The translations under genes were made by a program, and so were the position numbers. 64,000 bases of DNA from Oscillospiraceae bacterium (lineage in GTDB: Bacteria > Bacillota > Clostridia > Oscillospirales > Ruminococcaceae), in the NCBI GenBank assembly GCA_030539275.1, contig JAUNSK010000021.1, forward strand, positions 1 through 64,000, read 5' to 3'. Each line of letters opens with the position of its first letter. The first letter of the stretch is position 1. Under the pieces are notes generated by a model. It searched no databases. It saw only the letters and a list, made by a program, of their open reading frames with translations, and was not told where the DNA came from. This document shows, in pieces, positions 44,403 to 54,141 of this stretch.

Positions 44403-45506
44403 CTAGTTTTTAAGTTGTATAGGCATAAGCAGGAACATAAAACTGTCACCGGTAACAGGAATAACTTTTATAGGCCTGTTAGGTGCTATCATCTGAATTT
44501 TTATTTTATCAGTTTCTGATGCTTTAAGGGCATCAAGAAGATATTTGTTATTAAAACCTATTGTAATCGGTTCGCCGTTTATTTCACTTTCAAGCATATC
44601 ACAGACTTTACCGATTCCTGTCTTGCATTCAACTCTCAGTGAGTTTCCTTCAAAGCTGCACTTAATAGGAGATTTATTTTTATCATTGATAAGAAGTGAA
44701 CATCTTTCGACACTGTCGCAGAATTCTCTTGTTTTTATAATAATTTCAGTCTTAAAATCAGAAGGAATGCTTGATTTATAATTATGAAATTCACCTTCAA
44801 GAAGTCTGGAAATAACCTGATAACCTGATATATCAAAAATTATGTGTTTTGTTCCGACAAAGATTGTACATTCCTTGTCCTCAGAATCTGATAAAAGTTT
44901 TGATACTTCATTAAGAGTTTTTGACGGAACAACAAAATTTATATTATCATAGCACTTGATCTGCTCATTTCTGATTGCAAGACGGTAACCATCAATAGCA
45001 ACCATTCTGAGGAGTCCGTTTTCTATTTCAAATAATTCTCCGGTAAGGATCGGTTTGTTGTCATTTACAGCAACAGCATAATTTGTCTGACCTATCATAT
45101 TTTTAAGAATACTCTGGGTCATTGTTATAGATGAATTATTTTCGATCTTCGGGAGATCAGGATACTCATCAGCAGGAACTGCTGAAATATTATACTCTGT
45201 ATTGTTGCCAGTAATAGTAACATTAAGCATTTCATCAATTTCGACATTCAGTTCGTCAGATGACATTCTGCGTATAATTTCGCTGAAGAGTCTTGCGTTA
45301 ACAATAATGATTCCGCTGTCAGACGAAACAGTGTCAATTTTTGTCTGAATTCCCAGTTCAAGATCATATCCGGTTACTTCAAGACTATTTTCAGATATTG
45401 CAAGCTTTATTCCTTCCAGAGCTGCTATATTTGATTTCTGGGGAACAGCTTTTGAAGCGTTAACAATAGCTTCATATAATGCGGTTCTGTTACACCTAAA
45501 CTTCAT
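44403..45506 (-). CDS. dnaN: DNA polymerase III sliding clamp (beta subunit)
   Basis: 367 aa from ATG 45506 (MKFRCNRTALYEAIVNASKA), which matches the family N-terminus. The open frame upstream encodes low-complexity sequence from the origin and is rejected. GAAAGG lies a little far upstream (14 nt), so translation may be modest. Three clamp domains are present, ending in the VIPVTGDSFMFLLMPIQL C-terminus that forms the protein-binding pocket. Separated from dnaA by 461 bp of putative origin DNA. Confidence 0.96.
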   Translation of the reverse strand: MKFRCNRTALYEAIVNASKAVPQKSNIAALEGIKLAISENSLEVTGYDLELGIQTKIDTVSSDSGIIIVNARLFSEIIRRMSSDELNVEIDEMLNVTITGNNTEYNISAVPADEYPDLPKIENNSSITMTQSILKNMIGQTNYAVAVNDNKPILTGELFEIENGLLRMVAIDGYRLAIRNEQIKCYDNINFVVPSKTLNEVSKLLSDSEDKECTIFVGTKHIIFDISGYQVISRLLEGEFHNYKSSIPSDFKTEIIIKTREFCDSVERCSLLINDKNKSPIKCSFEGNSLRVECKTGIGKVCDMLESEINGEPITIGFNNKYLLDALKASETDKIKIQMIAPNRPIKVIPVTGDSFMFLLMPIQLKN

Positions 45507-45967
45507 AAGAAGATACCGAACCTTTCTCATTTTTATTTTTAAATAATAATAATATAAATAAATATAAATGTTAACAGTTGTTAACAGTCGTAGCAGTAGG
45601 GGCTGTGAATTTGTTGAAATGCATCCTGACGTCAGAAAACAGCATGTCCGGAGCATCAACAAGGCTTATTTGAAACAATGTTTAACATGTTGCAATAATT
45701 TTTTTTAAGTTTAAATGTTATAAAAATGTTGAGTTGAAACTTAAAACTTGTTGATTATTTTTTTGAAAACTTTTTTTATAAAATTTCATTATATGAAAAG
45801 TTTAAAACCTGAAATGTTAACTTGTCAGGTTATTGAACAAATATTCAAAAACGCCTGTTTAAATGTCCTCCTGTTAACGCTGACACTTGAAAATATCGTG
45901 TTTTGCCGTTTCAACATCATTTTCAACACTGTGTTGAAAATGATGTTGAAACGTTATTGAAATCTGT
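45507..45967. other. dnaA–dnaN intergenic region, putative oriC
   Basis: 461 bp, strongly AT-rich, no gene. It holds repeated TTTCAACA/TGTTGAAA elements (45612, 45909, 45920 and others), GTTAACA/G motifs (45569, 45579, 45815, 45872) and long A/T tracts that could be the unwinding element. No perfect TTATCCACA DnaA box is present. Gene order and divergent transcription on either side of dnaA place the origin here or just upstream of dnaA. Confidence 0.65.
45907..45953. repeat. Perfect 23-bp-arm palindrome directly behind dnaA
   Basis: The arms at 45907–45929 and 45931–45953 are exact inverted copies around a single T. Each arm contains TTTCAACAT and TTTTCAACA, so the palindrome holds four DnaA-box-like elements in symmetric order. 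No T run follows on either strand, so it is not a simple terminator. It lies 15 bp from the dnaA stop codon. Confidence 0.85.
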
Positions 45968-47326
45968 TTATTTACCCTTGTCCCTGATATTTTTAATAAT
46001 ATCATCAACCATTTCTTTAAGACTTGGATCCTTTTTCAGATTATGTTCTACATTGTTTACAGCATAAACGATTGTGGAATGATCTCTTCCGCCAAACTCT
46101 ACACCTATTGCCATAAGTGACATCTGTGTGATCTCCCTTACTACATATATAGCAACCTTGCGTGCATTCGATATCTGGGCTGATCTTTTGTTGGATCTGA
46201 TATCATCCGGTGTTACGCCATATACATTTGCAACTTCAGCTATAATTTTTTCCACTGTAATAGGAATAGGCTGATCATCATTTAGAATATCACGTATAAC
46301 ACTCTGAGCCATTGCCATTGACGGAGGACTTCCGGCAAGATGCTTAAGAGCTTTAAGTTTTTTTACTGCACCTTCTAGCTGACGTATATTGGTTTTCAGC
46401 CTGTTTGCAATAAATTCAGACACTTCGTCAGGCAGATTGAGATTGAGAAGTTCCGCTTTTCTTCTGATGATCGCAATACGTGTTTCAAAATCAGGTATGG
46501 AAATATCGGCAATAAGACCCCATTCAAAACGGGTTCTGATTCTGTCTTCAAGTGTTTTAATATCCTTAGGAGGTTTATCTGATGTAAGGACAATCTGTCG
46601 TCCGTCCTTATGAAGTTCATTGAATGTGTGGAAAAATTCTTCCTGTGTACTTTCCTTGCCGGCTATAAACTGAACATCGTCGACCAGAAGAACATCAGCA
46701 TTTCTGTACTTTTCATGAAATGTCGTTGTTTCCTTTTTCATTTTGATTGCATCGATAAGTTCATTTGAAAACGTCTCACCGGTTACATATATAATATTGA
46801 TGTCGGGATTGTTCTTTTTCATTTCATTTGCTATAGCTGTAAGAAGATGAGTTTTACCGAGTCCTGACGGACCATGAATAAACAGTGGATTATATGTACT
46901 TCCATTGTTGTCCTTAGCAACGGCAGTACATGCAGCATAAGCAAACTCATTGGATTTGCCTACTATAAATGTATCAAATGTATAGTCATATTCTGCACCC
47001 TCAAAGCTTTTTTCAAGCTGCTGATGCTTTTGCTCTATCTCATCAAAGTTTACCTTAGGTGCAGAAACTTCAGTTTCCTGTGTTGTTACTGCTATATCTA
47101 CATCAAATCCCAGAATAGCCTTAAAAGCCTGTTTGAATAATGTTTCATAATTTGAAACAAATATATCCTTCTGAAAATCTGTGGGAAAATATAAAGTAGC
47201 CTGTTTGCCGTCAAATCCTCTTGTTTCAATTGGTTTTATCCATAGATTGTATGCGGTTTCTTGTACACTGCCTGATTCAACACAATACTTTTTGACACGA
47301 TCAAAAAGTTCTTCAAAGGAGTTCAT
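45968..47326 (-). CDS. dnaA: Chromosomal replication initiator protein DnaA
   Basis: 452 aa. Domain I about 1–85, short linker, AAA+ domain III (Walker A GPSGLGKTHLL, Walker B DVLLVDDVQF), domain IV DNA-binding helix with the signature VEFGGRDHSTIVYAVNNV. The DNA-reading residues of this signature are the standard ones, so an ordinary box preference would be expected. RBS AGGAGG. Promoter at 47488–47516. Confidence 0.98.
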   Translation of the reverse strand: MNSFEELFDRVKKYCVESGSVQETAYNLWIKPIETRGFDGKQATLYFPTDFQKDIFVSNYETLFKQAFKAILGFDVDIAVTTQETEVSAPKVNFDEIEQKHQQLEKSFEGAEYDYTFDTFIVGKSNEFAYAACTAVAKDNNGSTYNPLFIHGPSGLGKTHLLTAIANEMKKNNPDINIIYVTGETFSNELIDAIKMKKETTTFHEKYRNADVLLVDDVQFIAGKESTQEEFFHTFNELHKDGRQIVLTSDKPPKDIKTLEDRIRTRFEWGLIADISIPDFETRIAIIRRKAELLNLNLPDEVSEFIANRLKTNIRQLEGAVKKLKALKHLAGSPPSMAMAQSVIRDILNDDQPIPITVEKIIAEVANVYGVTPDDIRSNKRSAQISNARKVAIYVVREITQMSLMAIGVEFGGRDHSTIVYAVNNVEHNLKKDPSLKEMVDDIIKNIRDKGK

Positions 47327-47487
47327 ACAATTTTAACCTCCTGTTATAATAAGAATACTTGTTTTATATTACTGTTTATAAGCTGATATACGACTATAAA
47401 CATTTTATAAGATAGTAAGAATCAGTTAATACGCAGTTAACAGTTTACTACTCGTAAAAAAGCTTATTACAATTACAATTACAGATT

Positions 47488-47516
47488 ATTATATCACATT
47501 TTTTTAATTATTTCAA
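47488..47516 (-). promoter_or_regulatory. Promoter of dnaA
   Basis: Minus strand TTGAAA (47516–47511), 17-nt spacer, TATAAT (47493–47488), giving a leader of about 150 nt before dnaA. Confidence 0.65.
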
Positions 47517-47678
47517 GCTGTCAGAAAATATTAAGTTAACACGCAAGCTATAATCATTTTTCTTAGGTCTGTTACAGCAGAAGAGTATGATATTTTATGA
47601 ATATAGGTTATATAATAGTATTTTTTAATGACTGAATTGTATAAAAAATTAATAAATTTTAAAAATTTCTAAAAACAC

Positions 47679-47708
47679 TTGACATATATTAATGAGTTGG
47701 GATATAAT
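47679..47708 (+). promoter_or_regulatory. Promoter of rpmH
   Basis: TTGACA (47679–47684), 18-nt spacer, TATAAT (47703–47708), giving a leader of about 135 nt before rpmH. Confidence 0.75.
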
Positions 47709-47851
47709 TTATTATTGCAAGGCTATGTTATTAATCATGATAGTACAAATTGTGTGCATTATTATGATGCACGGTCATGTGAATTTTTAATTTAAATGAT
47801 AGGCTACTTTTGTGGTTTAATAGTAATTTTCAAGATTAGGAGGATTTTATA

Positions 47852-47986
47852 ATGAAAAGAACTTATCAGCCAAAGAAACTTCACAGAAAAAAAGAACATG
47901 GTTTCAGAAAAAGAATGTCAACCAGAAATGGTAGAAAAGTTTTGGCAAGCAGACGTGCAAAAGGCAGAGCAAGACTGTCTCACTAA
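47852..47986 (+). CDS. rpmH: 50S ribosomal protein L34
   Basis: 44 aa, the universal L34 length: [20 protein letters not shown], then [33 protein letters not shown] is excellent. First gene of the rightward rpmH–rnpA–yidD–yidC–jag–mnmE–mnmG–rsmG series. Confidence 0.98.
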   Translation: MKRTYQPKKLHRKKEHGFRKRMSTRNGRKVLASRRAKGRARLSH

Positions 47987-48001
47987 TTGATGATAATACA
48001 T

Positions 48002-48032
48002 CGTGTCAGCGGTGTTAATCATTGCTGACGCG
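48002..48032 (+). terminator. Hairpin between rpmH and rnpA, partial terminator
   Basis: CGTGTCAGCgGTG facing CATtGCTGACGCG, then a T-rich but interrupted tract. It probably attenuates transcription so that rpmH is made in excess over rnpA. Confidence 0.6.
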
Positions 48033-48130
48033 TATTTTCATTTTTTAATGAAATTTTCTTGTAATTTTGTTTATTGATGCTTATAAGACCACAAGAATAT
48101 TGTGGTCTATTAATTTAAGAAAAGAAAATT

Positions 48131-48490
48131 ATGGTTTATACTGAAATATTAAATAGAAACAGTGATTTTTTAAATTTATATAAAAAGGGTAGGTCTATAG
48201 TTTCTAAGTCAGTTGTGATTTATGTACTGGAAAATGGTCTTCCTTATAACCGGTTTGGAATTACTGCAGGAAAAAAAGTCGGAAATGCCGTTATGAGAAA
48301 CAGAGCCAAACGAATTATCCGTCAGGCTTACAGAGAAAATGAACTGTTGTTTCCTATAGGTATTGATATTATTTTTGTTGCACGCAAGGCCGCATCGGAA
48401 GTCAAGTCCACATATCTGAGTACTTATATAAAAAAACAGGCTGTTAATGATATTCAGGCTCTTTTTGTTTATAATGAGGAACAGAAATGA
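48131..48490 (+). CDS. rnpA: Ribonuclease P protein component
   Basis: 119 aa. Basic protein with FGITAGKKVGNAVMRNRAKR then IIRQAYRE, the RNR motif that contacts the RNase P RNA and pre-tRNA leader. It overlaps yidD by 4 bp (ATGA). Confidence 0.96.
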   Translation: MVYTEILNRNSDFLNLYKKGRSIVSKSVVIYVLENGLPYNRFGITAGKKVGNAVMRNRAKRIIRQAYRENELLFPIGIDIIFVARKAASEVKSTYLSTYIKKQAVNDIQALFVYNEEQK

Positions 48491-48771
48491 AGAATAATTT
48501 TTTTATTCTACTAAAAAAGTTATATCTGTTTCCGCTCAGGATTTATAGAAAATTTATTTCTCCTGTTACACCGCCGTGCTGCAGATTTGTTCCTACATGT
48601 TCAGAATATGCTATGATAGCTATTGAGCGTTTCGGAATATTCAAAGGCACTTTACTGGCGGCTGGGAGACTGATTCGCTGTAACCCACTTTGTAAGGGCG
48701 GGATCGATAACGTTCCGGATCAGTTTATTTTATTTAAAAATAAGAGACGTAACGGAGGAGAAAACATTTGA
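48487..48771 (+). CDS. yidD: Membrane protein insertion efficiency factor YidD
   Basis: 94 aa. YRKFISPVTPPCCRFVPTCS followed by EYAMIAIERFG and RCNPLCKGGIDNVP: the conserved Cys-rich haemolysin-like fold. It helps YidC/Sec insert membrane proteins. It overlaps both neighbours by 4 bp. Confidence 0.95.
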   Translation: MKNNFFILLKKLYLFPLRIYRKFISPVTPPCCRFVPTCSEYAMIAIERFGIFKGTLLAAGRLIRCNPLCKGGIDNVPDQFILFKNKRRNGGENI

Positions 48772-49904
48772 AGATTTTAGGATATCCACTAGGCTGGATA
48801 ATGTATGGCATTTATCACTTGTGCAAAAGTTATGGTTTATCACTGATAATTTTTGCATTACTGACAAAAATCCTGCTGCTTCCGCTTAATTTAAAAAGTC
48901 AGAGAAGTGCAGCAAAAATGAGAGCTCTTAATCCTAAAATGGAGAAAATAAAAAAGAGCTTTGCAAATAATCCACAGAGAATACAGCAGGAACAGATGAA
49001 GCTGCAGGCAGATGAAGGCGTAAATCCTATGTCAGGCTGTCTGCCGGCACTTATCCAGTTTCCAATACTTTTTGGTATTGTTGAGGTAGTATACAGTCCT
49101 CTTTCTCATATTTTAAGATTCAGCAAGGATCTGCTTACTTCAGCAAGCGGACTTCTTCAGAATATGTATGAGGCTACAGGAATAACTCCAACAGGAATAC
49201 TCAAAACACGTGAGGAACTTGCAATACTTAAGTATGCATCTGATCCTGAGTACAGCAGTTATTTTCAGAGTCTTGGTTCTGATTTCATGGACAAGATCTC
49301 AAGTTTTAGTGACAACAATATGTTCCTGGGATTTATTGATCTTGGTTCACAGGCAAATCTTCATCCGGAGGCATGGACTATTGGTGCAATAGCACTTGTA
49401 GCGATTCCGGTACTTTCAGGACTGGTAAATCTTGCAACAACAGTTATTTCTCAGATTCAGCAGAAGAAAAACAATCCGGCAGCTGCCACCATGGGCAGCA
49501 TGAACGTCATGATGTATGCAATGAGTATATTCTACATCTGGTTTTCATTCTCTATTCCTTCAGGTGCCGCATTTTACTGGACGGTTTCAGGAATACTCGG
49601 ACTTATCCAGATGATATTATTCAATAAGTACTTTACACAGGAAAGATGCGAAGCAATTCTCGAATCTGACAAGATAAAGAACAAAGGCAAAAACAAAAAA
49701 CCCGGTTTTATGCAGACACTTATGGAACAGCAGCAGCAGGCACTTAACGCACAGAACAATTCCGGCAGTACAGCTACCGGCAGAGAGTTAAGAGATGGTC
49801 TGTCAAAAACAGAATACAATAAAGCAAATACTAAAGCAATAAATGAAGCCAGAAGAAGAATGGCTGAAAAATACGGCGATGAGTATACAGATGATGATGA
49901 ATAA
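48768..49904 (+). CDS. yidC: Membrane protein insertase YidC
   Basis: 378 aa, TTG start with CGGAGGAG upstream. The YidC/Oxa1 core has GLSLIIFALLTKILLLPLNL, LNPKMEKIKKSFANNPQRIQ (cytoplasmic C1 hairpin) and GCLPALIQFPILFGIVEVVY. A central insert of about 90 residues (about 125–205) makes it longer than Bacillus SpoIIIJ and is common in Oscillospiraceae. No lipoprotein signal. The C-terminal tail is hydrophilic and Gln/Asn-rich. Confidence 0.94.
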   Translation: MKILGYPLGWIMYGIYHLCKSYGLSLIIFALLTKILLLPLNLKSQRSAAKMRALNPKMEKIKKSFANNPQRIQQEQMKLQADEGVNPMSGCLPALIQFPILFGIVEVVYSPLSHILRFSKDLLTSASGLLQNMYEATGITPTGILKTREELAILKYASDPEYSSYFQSLGSDFMDKISSFSDNNMFLGFIDLGSQANLHPEAWTIGAIALVAIPVLSGLVNLATTVISQIQQKKNNPAAATMGSMNVMMYAMSIFYIWFSFSIPSGAAFYWTVSGILGLIQMILFNKYFTQERCEAILESDKIKNKGKNKKPGFMQTLMEQQQQALNAQNNSGSTATGRELRDGLSKTEYNKANTKAINEARRRMAEKYGDEYTDDDE

Positions 49905-49946
49905 ATAATCATAAAATTCGGCAATCAAAGTAAAGGAGTGATCAGA

Positions 49947-50795
49947 ATGAAGGGAATATTCACAGGTAAAACCTTAGAAGAAGCCAAAATGGCCGCTTCA
50001 TCTTCCTTCGGGGTTGAAATTGAAAAAATTGATTTTAATATTCTGGAAGAACCCCGTAAGACATTATTCGGAAAAATAAAGGGAGATGCAAAAGTAGAAG
50101 CTGAGTATAAAGAACCGGCCGAGGTTATTAAGGAGACCGAGTGTGTACATGAAGCTGAACCTGTTGCAGCAAGTCAGCCTGTCAGTGAAAATATTCCGGC
50201 AGACAAGGAACAGTGTGCTGTAAATTATATAATGAACATATTTGAAAAAATGGGAGTCAAAGCTGAATACACAACTGAAAAAACTGAAGAAGGAATATCT
50301 ATTAATCTTCAGAGTAATGATACAAGTTTTGTAATAGGCAGACGCGGAGAAAACCTTGATGCTCTTCAGTACCTTACTTCTATGGTTTGCAACAGAATTG
50401 ATGATAAATACTACAGAGTAATACTTGACAGCAATGGTTACAGGGATAAGCGTAAAAAGACACTTGAGGATCTCGCAAGAAAAATTTCTAAGACTGTTCT
50501 TAAATCAGGAAGATCTACTGCTCTTGAACCGATGAATCCTTACGAGAGAAGAATAATACATTCAGCAGTTTCAGAAATTGAGGGTGTTAATTCCCGCAGC
50601 GTTGGTGAAGAACCTTACAGAAAGGTTATCATTTCTTCAACAGTAAAGAGAAATGATAAATACAGAAAAGATCATAAAAAGAAGAACTTCGAGCCTAAGT
50701 CTCTTGATCTTAAAACAAGTTTTGAGAAGGATTATAAAAAGCCAAAGCCTGACGATGATGTAAAAGCAGGACTTTACGGAAAAATTGAAATATAA
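49947..50795 (+). CDS. jag: RNA-binding protein Jag/KhpB
   Basis: 282 aa from ATG 49947 (MKGIFTGKTLEEA), with AAAGGAG 8 nt upstream; a GTG at 49938 overlaps the RBS. Jag_N domain (1–50), an acidic/Ala linker, KH domain (about 95–170, FVIGRRGENLDALQYLTSMV) and R3H domain (about 175–235, LEPMNPYERRIIHSAVSEI). The C-terminal tail of about 45 residues is Lys-rich. It binds RNA with KhpA and affects elongation and division in Firmicutes. Confidence 0.94.
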   Translation: MKGIFTGKTLEEAKMAASSSFGVEIEKIDFNILEEPRKTLFGKIKGDAKVEAEYKEPAEVIKETECVHEAEPVAASQPVSENIPADKEQCAVNYIMNIFEKMGVKAEYTTEKTEEGISINLQSNDTSFVIGRRGENLDALQYLTSMVCNRIDDKYYRVILDSNGYRDKRKKTLEDLARKISKTVLKSGRSTALEPMNPYERRIIHSAVSEIEGVNSRSVGEEPYRKVIISSTVKRNDKYRKDHKKKNFEPKSLDLKTSFEKDYKKPKPDDDVKAGLYGKIEI

Positions 50796-50801
50796 AAATC
50801 C

Positions 50802-50829
50802 ATTCCCCGGTGAGTATTCATCGGGGAAT
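50802..50829 (+). other. Hairpin between jag and mnmE
   Basis: ATTCCCCG facing CGGGGAAT around a 12-nt loop, without a T run. It could stabilise or attenuate the transcript. It ends just before the mnmE RBS. Confidence 0.55.
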
Positions 50830-50850
50830 AATTTAAGGTGGAAAAAAAAT

Positions 50851-52212
50851 ATGAGTACAATTGCAGCAATATCAACACCAAATGCAGTAGGCGGAATATC
50901 TGTTATAAGAATTTCAGGAGAAGATGCTATAAGTATTGCTGACATAGTTTTTAAAAGTTTCAGCGGTGCAGCACTGTCATCAATGAAGGGTTACACCTGT
51001 GCATATGGAGAAGTAAAAAAGGAAGATCAGAAAATAGATGATGTTATTGCAACTGTATTCAGAAATCCTAAGAGCTATACAGGTGAAGATATTGTTGAGA
51101 TCTCCTGTCATGGAGGTCTGTATATTACAAGACAGATCCTGAGGATCATTTTAGAGAACGGGGCAGTTCTTGCACAGCCCGGAGAGTTTACAAAGCGTGC
51201 ATTTCTCAATGGAAAAATGTCTTTGACTCAGGCTGAAGCGGTAATGGATGTCATATCTGCAGGAAGCAAAAATGAGCTCAGACATGCTGTTGCACTAAAA
51301 GATGGTGCAATGTTCAAAAAGATCTCAGGGATCAGACAGGATATAACGAGAATTCTGGGGGATCTTGCTGCATGGGCAGATTATCCGGAAGATGATATAC
51401 CTTATGTTGAACCTGATAAGCTTCTGGCTGAGCTTGAACAGATAAGCTGCGCTTTGACAGTTTTATCTCAGACATATGATTACGGAAAACTTATAAGAGA
51501 CGGAATAAAAACCGTTATAGTCGGCAGACCAAATGTCGGAAAATCAACACTTATGAACTGTATGAGCGGATATGAAAGAAGTATCGTAACAAATATTCCG
51601 GGAACAACAAGAGATATAGTAGAAGAACATATTAAAATAGGAGATCTTACTCTTGCACTGTCAGACACTGCCGGAATAAGAGAAACGGATGATGTCATAG
51701 AGAAAAAAGGTGTAGAGATCGCTATTGAAAAAATTTCACAGGCCGATCTTGTTCTGGCTGTTTTTGATGTATCACAGGTTTTATCAGATGATGACAGAAA
51801 GATAATTGATTCTGTAAAAAATAAAAATGTAATCATTATTTTAAATAAAACCGATAAGGAACCTCTTCTCGATGAATCATATTTTGATTCTGTATTTTCT
51901 TATATCGTTCATATAAGTGCAAAAAACTCTGAAGGTCTGGATGAACTTCAGAAATATCTTGAACAAATGTTTATAAATGAAGAAATTGAAGCTGATAACA
52001 GTATTCTAGCAAATGAAAGACAGAAAATCTGCGTAGACTGTTGTCTCAAAAGTGTAAATGAAGCTGCAGATGTTCTCAGAAACGGTGAAAGTCTTGATGC
52101 TGTTACGGTTATTATAGATGAAGCTCTGGAGAACTTATTAAAACTGACTGGTGAAAGTGTTACAGAAAGTGTTGTAAATGAAGTTTTTTCACGTTTTTGT
52201 GTCGGAAAGTAA
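50851..52212 (+). CDS. mnmE: tRNA modification GTPase MnmE
   Basis: 453 aa from ATG 50851 (MSTIAAISTPNAVGGISVIR), with AAGGTGG 9 nt upstream. With MnmG it makes 5-carboxymethylaminomethyl-uridine at the tRNA wobble base. G1 GRPNVGKSTL, G2 GTTRD, G3 DTAG, G4 NKTD, and the C-terminal catalytic CVGK. It is 31 bp ahead of mnmG. Confidence 0.97.
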   Translation: MSTIAAISTPNAVGGISVIRISGEDAISIADIVFKSFSGAALSSMKGYTCAYGEVKKEDQKIDDVIATVFRNPKSYTGEDIVEISCHGGLYITRQILRIILENGAVLAQPGEFTKRAFLNGKMSLTQAEAVMDVISAGSKNELRHAVALKDGAMFKKISGIRQDITRILGDLAAWADYPEDDIPYVEPDKLLAELEQISCALTVLSQTYDYGKLIRDGIKTVIVGRPNVGKSTLMNCMSGYERSIVTNIPGTTRDIVEEHIKIGDLTLALSDTAGIRETDDVIEKKGVEIAIEKISQADLVLAVFDVSQVLSDDDRKIIDSVKNKNVIIILNKTDKEPLLDESYFDSVFSYIVHISAKNSEGLDELQKYLEQMFINEEIEADNSILANERQKICVDCCLKSVNEAADVLRNGESLDAVTVIIDEALENLLKLTGESVTESVVNEVFSRFCVGK

Positions 52213-52243
52213 TATTTATATATCTCAGAAAGGGTAATAGTTA

Positions 52244-54127
52244 ATGAAATATGAAATGGGCAGATATGATGTTATTGTAGTCGGTGCAGGTCATGCCGGC
52301 GTTGAAGCAGCACTGGCAAGTGCAAGGCTTGGCTGTAAAACTGCATTATTTACAATATCACTTGATCAGATAAGTAATATGCCTTGTAATCCATCAATCG
52401 GCGGAACAGCAAAGGGACATCTTGTAAGGGAGATCGATGCTCTTGGCGGAGAAATGGGTATTGCTGCTGATAAATGTTTTATACAGAGCAGAATGCTTAA
52501 CAGAGGACGCGGTCCTGCCGTACATAGTTTAAGAGTACAGGCAGACAGAGTAATGTTTCATAATTACATGAAAAAGGTCTGTGAGGATCAGAAAAACCTA
52601 GACATAAAGCAGGCTGAAGTAGCTGAAGTTATTGTTGAAGATGGTACTGTTAAAGGGATAATTACTCATCTCGGTGCTAAGTATGAAGCAAAAGCGGTTA
52701 TTATAGCAACAGGAACATATCTGAGGGGAAAAATACATGTAGGAGAAGTTTCGTATACTGCCGGACCTGATGCGGTAAGGGCGCCTATGTCACTCTCTGA
52801 ATCACTTAAATCAAGCGGAGTTACTCTCAGAAGATTCAAAACAGGAACTCCATGCAGAGTTCATAAAAGAAGCATAAACTTTGATATTCTCGAACGTCAG
52901 GACGGAGATGATGATATTACTCCGTTCTCTTTTGAAACAGATAAGTCATCTCTGAAAAACCAGGTATCATGCTATATCAGCTATACAAACAGTGAAACAC
53001 ATCGTATAATAAAAGAAAATCTGCATCGTTCACCTATGTATTCCGGTCTTATAGAGGGAGTAGGACCAAGATACTGTCCATCGATTGAGGATAAGGTCGT
53101 TCGTTTTGCTGACAGGGAGAGACATCAGCTGTTTATTGAACCTATGGGACTGGGTACAGATGAATATTATCTCCAGGGCATGTCTTCTTCTCTTCCTGAG
53201 GATGTCCAGCTTGCGTTTCTGAGAACAATAAAGGGACTTGAAAATGTTGAGATCATGAGGCCTGCTTATGCAATTGAATACGACTGCTGTGATCCTACTG
53301 AACTTAAACCGACACTTGAGTTTAAAAATATTGCAGGATTATATGGTGCAGGACAGTTTAACGGAACGAGCGGTTATGAAGAAGCAGCTGCACAGGGACT
53401 GATAGCAGGTATAAATGCTGCACTGAAAGTTTCAGACAGAGATCAGATCATTCTTGACCGTGCAAGCTCATATACAGGTACACTTATTGATGATCTGGTA
53501 ACCAAGGGATGCGATGATCCGTACAGAATGATGACATCAAGAAGCGAATACAGACTGTTGCTCAGACAGGATAGCTGTGATCAGAGACTTACACCTATAG
53601 GGTATAAAATCGGTCTTATTGATGAGCAGAGATATAAAAGACTCCTTAAAAAGGAAGAAAGCATAAAGCAGGAGTTTGAAAGAGTAAGTACTCTTAATGT
53701 TGCACCATCTCCGCTGCTTGATTCTTTTCTTGAGGAGCATGGTACATCAAAAATGAAAACAGGTTGTAAGATGGCGGATCTTATGAGACGTCCTCAGCTT
53801 AATTATTTTATGCTTGAACCGTTTGATCCGGGAAGACCAGACCTGAGTTATGAAGTATGTGAGCAGGTTGATCTTAAAATCAAATATGACGGATATATTG
53901 AAAAACAGCTTTTACAGGTAGAGCAGATGAGAAAGCTTAACAAAAAACTTCTGCCTGAAGACATTGATTATAAAAAGATCAACGGACTGAGACTTGAAGC
54001 CGTTGAGAAACTTTCAAAGTTCAGGCCACACAGTATCGGTCATGCATCACGAATTTCGGGTGTATCACCTGCTGATATATCTGTACTCCTTATATGGCTT
54101 GACCAGAATCATAAAAATACTAAATAA
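52244..54127 (+). CDS. mnmG: tRNA uridine modification FAD enzyme MnmG (GidA)
   Basis: 627 aa. N-terminal FAD motif [50 protein letters not shown] and [19 protein letters not shown]. The C-terminal MnmE-binding helices end in [20 protein letters not shown]. Partner of MnmE. Confidence 0.97.
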   Translation: MKYEMGRYDVIVVGAGHAGVEAALASARLGCKTALFTISLDQISNMPCNPSIGGTAKGHLVREIDALGGEMGIAADKCFIQSRMLNRGRGPAVHSLRVQADRVMFHNYMKKVCEDQKNLDIKQAEVAEVIVEDGTVKGIITHLGAKYEAKAVIIATGTYLRGKIHVGEVSYTAGPDAVRAPMSLSESLKSSGVTLRRFKTGTPCRVHKRSINFDILERQDGDDDITPFSFETDKSSLKNQVSCYISYTNSETHRIIKENLHRSPMYSGLIEGVGPRYCPSIEDKVVRFADRERHQLFIEPMGLGTDEYYLQGMSSSLPEDVQLAFLRTIKGLENVEIMRPAYAIEYDCCDPTELKPTLEFKNIAGLYGAGQFNGTSGYEEAAAQGLIAGINAALKVSDRDQIILDRASSYTGTLIDDLVTKGCDDPYRMMTSRSEYRLLLRQDSCDQRLTPIGYKIGLIDEQRYKRLLKKEESIKQEFERVSTLNVAPSPLLDSFLEEHGTSKMKTGCKMADLMRRPQLNYFMLEPFDPGRPDLSYEVCEQVDLKIKYDGYIEKQLLQVEQMRKLNKKLLPEDIDYKKINGLRLEAVEKLSKFRPHSIGHASRISGVSPADISVLLIWLDQNHKNTK

Positions 54128-54141
54128 CAGGAAGGTGCTCT

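Larger units (their letters stand above)
47327..47851. other. Divergent dnaA–rpmH intergenic region
   Basis: 525 bp without a gene. It contains the dnaA promoter, the rpmH promoter and GTTAAC elements (near 47445 and 47534). No perfect DnaA box was seen. It could contribute to a bipartite origin together with the dnaA–dnaN gap. Confidence 0.55.

Noticed and set aside
45748-45960. 70-aa ORF inside the dnaA–dnaN gap
   Set aside because: No RBS; it runs through the palindrome and AT tracts of the putative origin.
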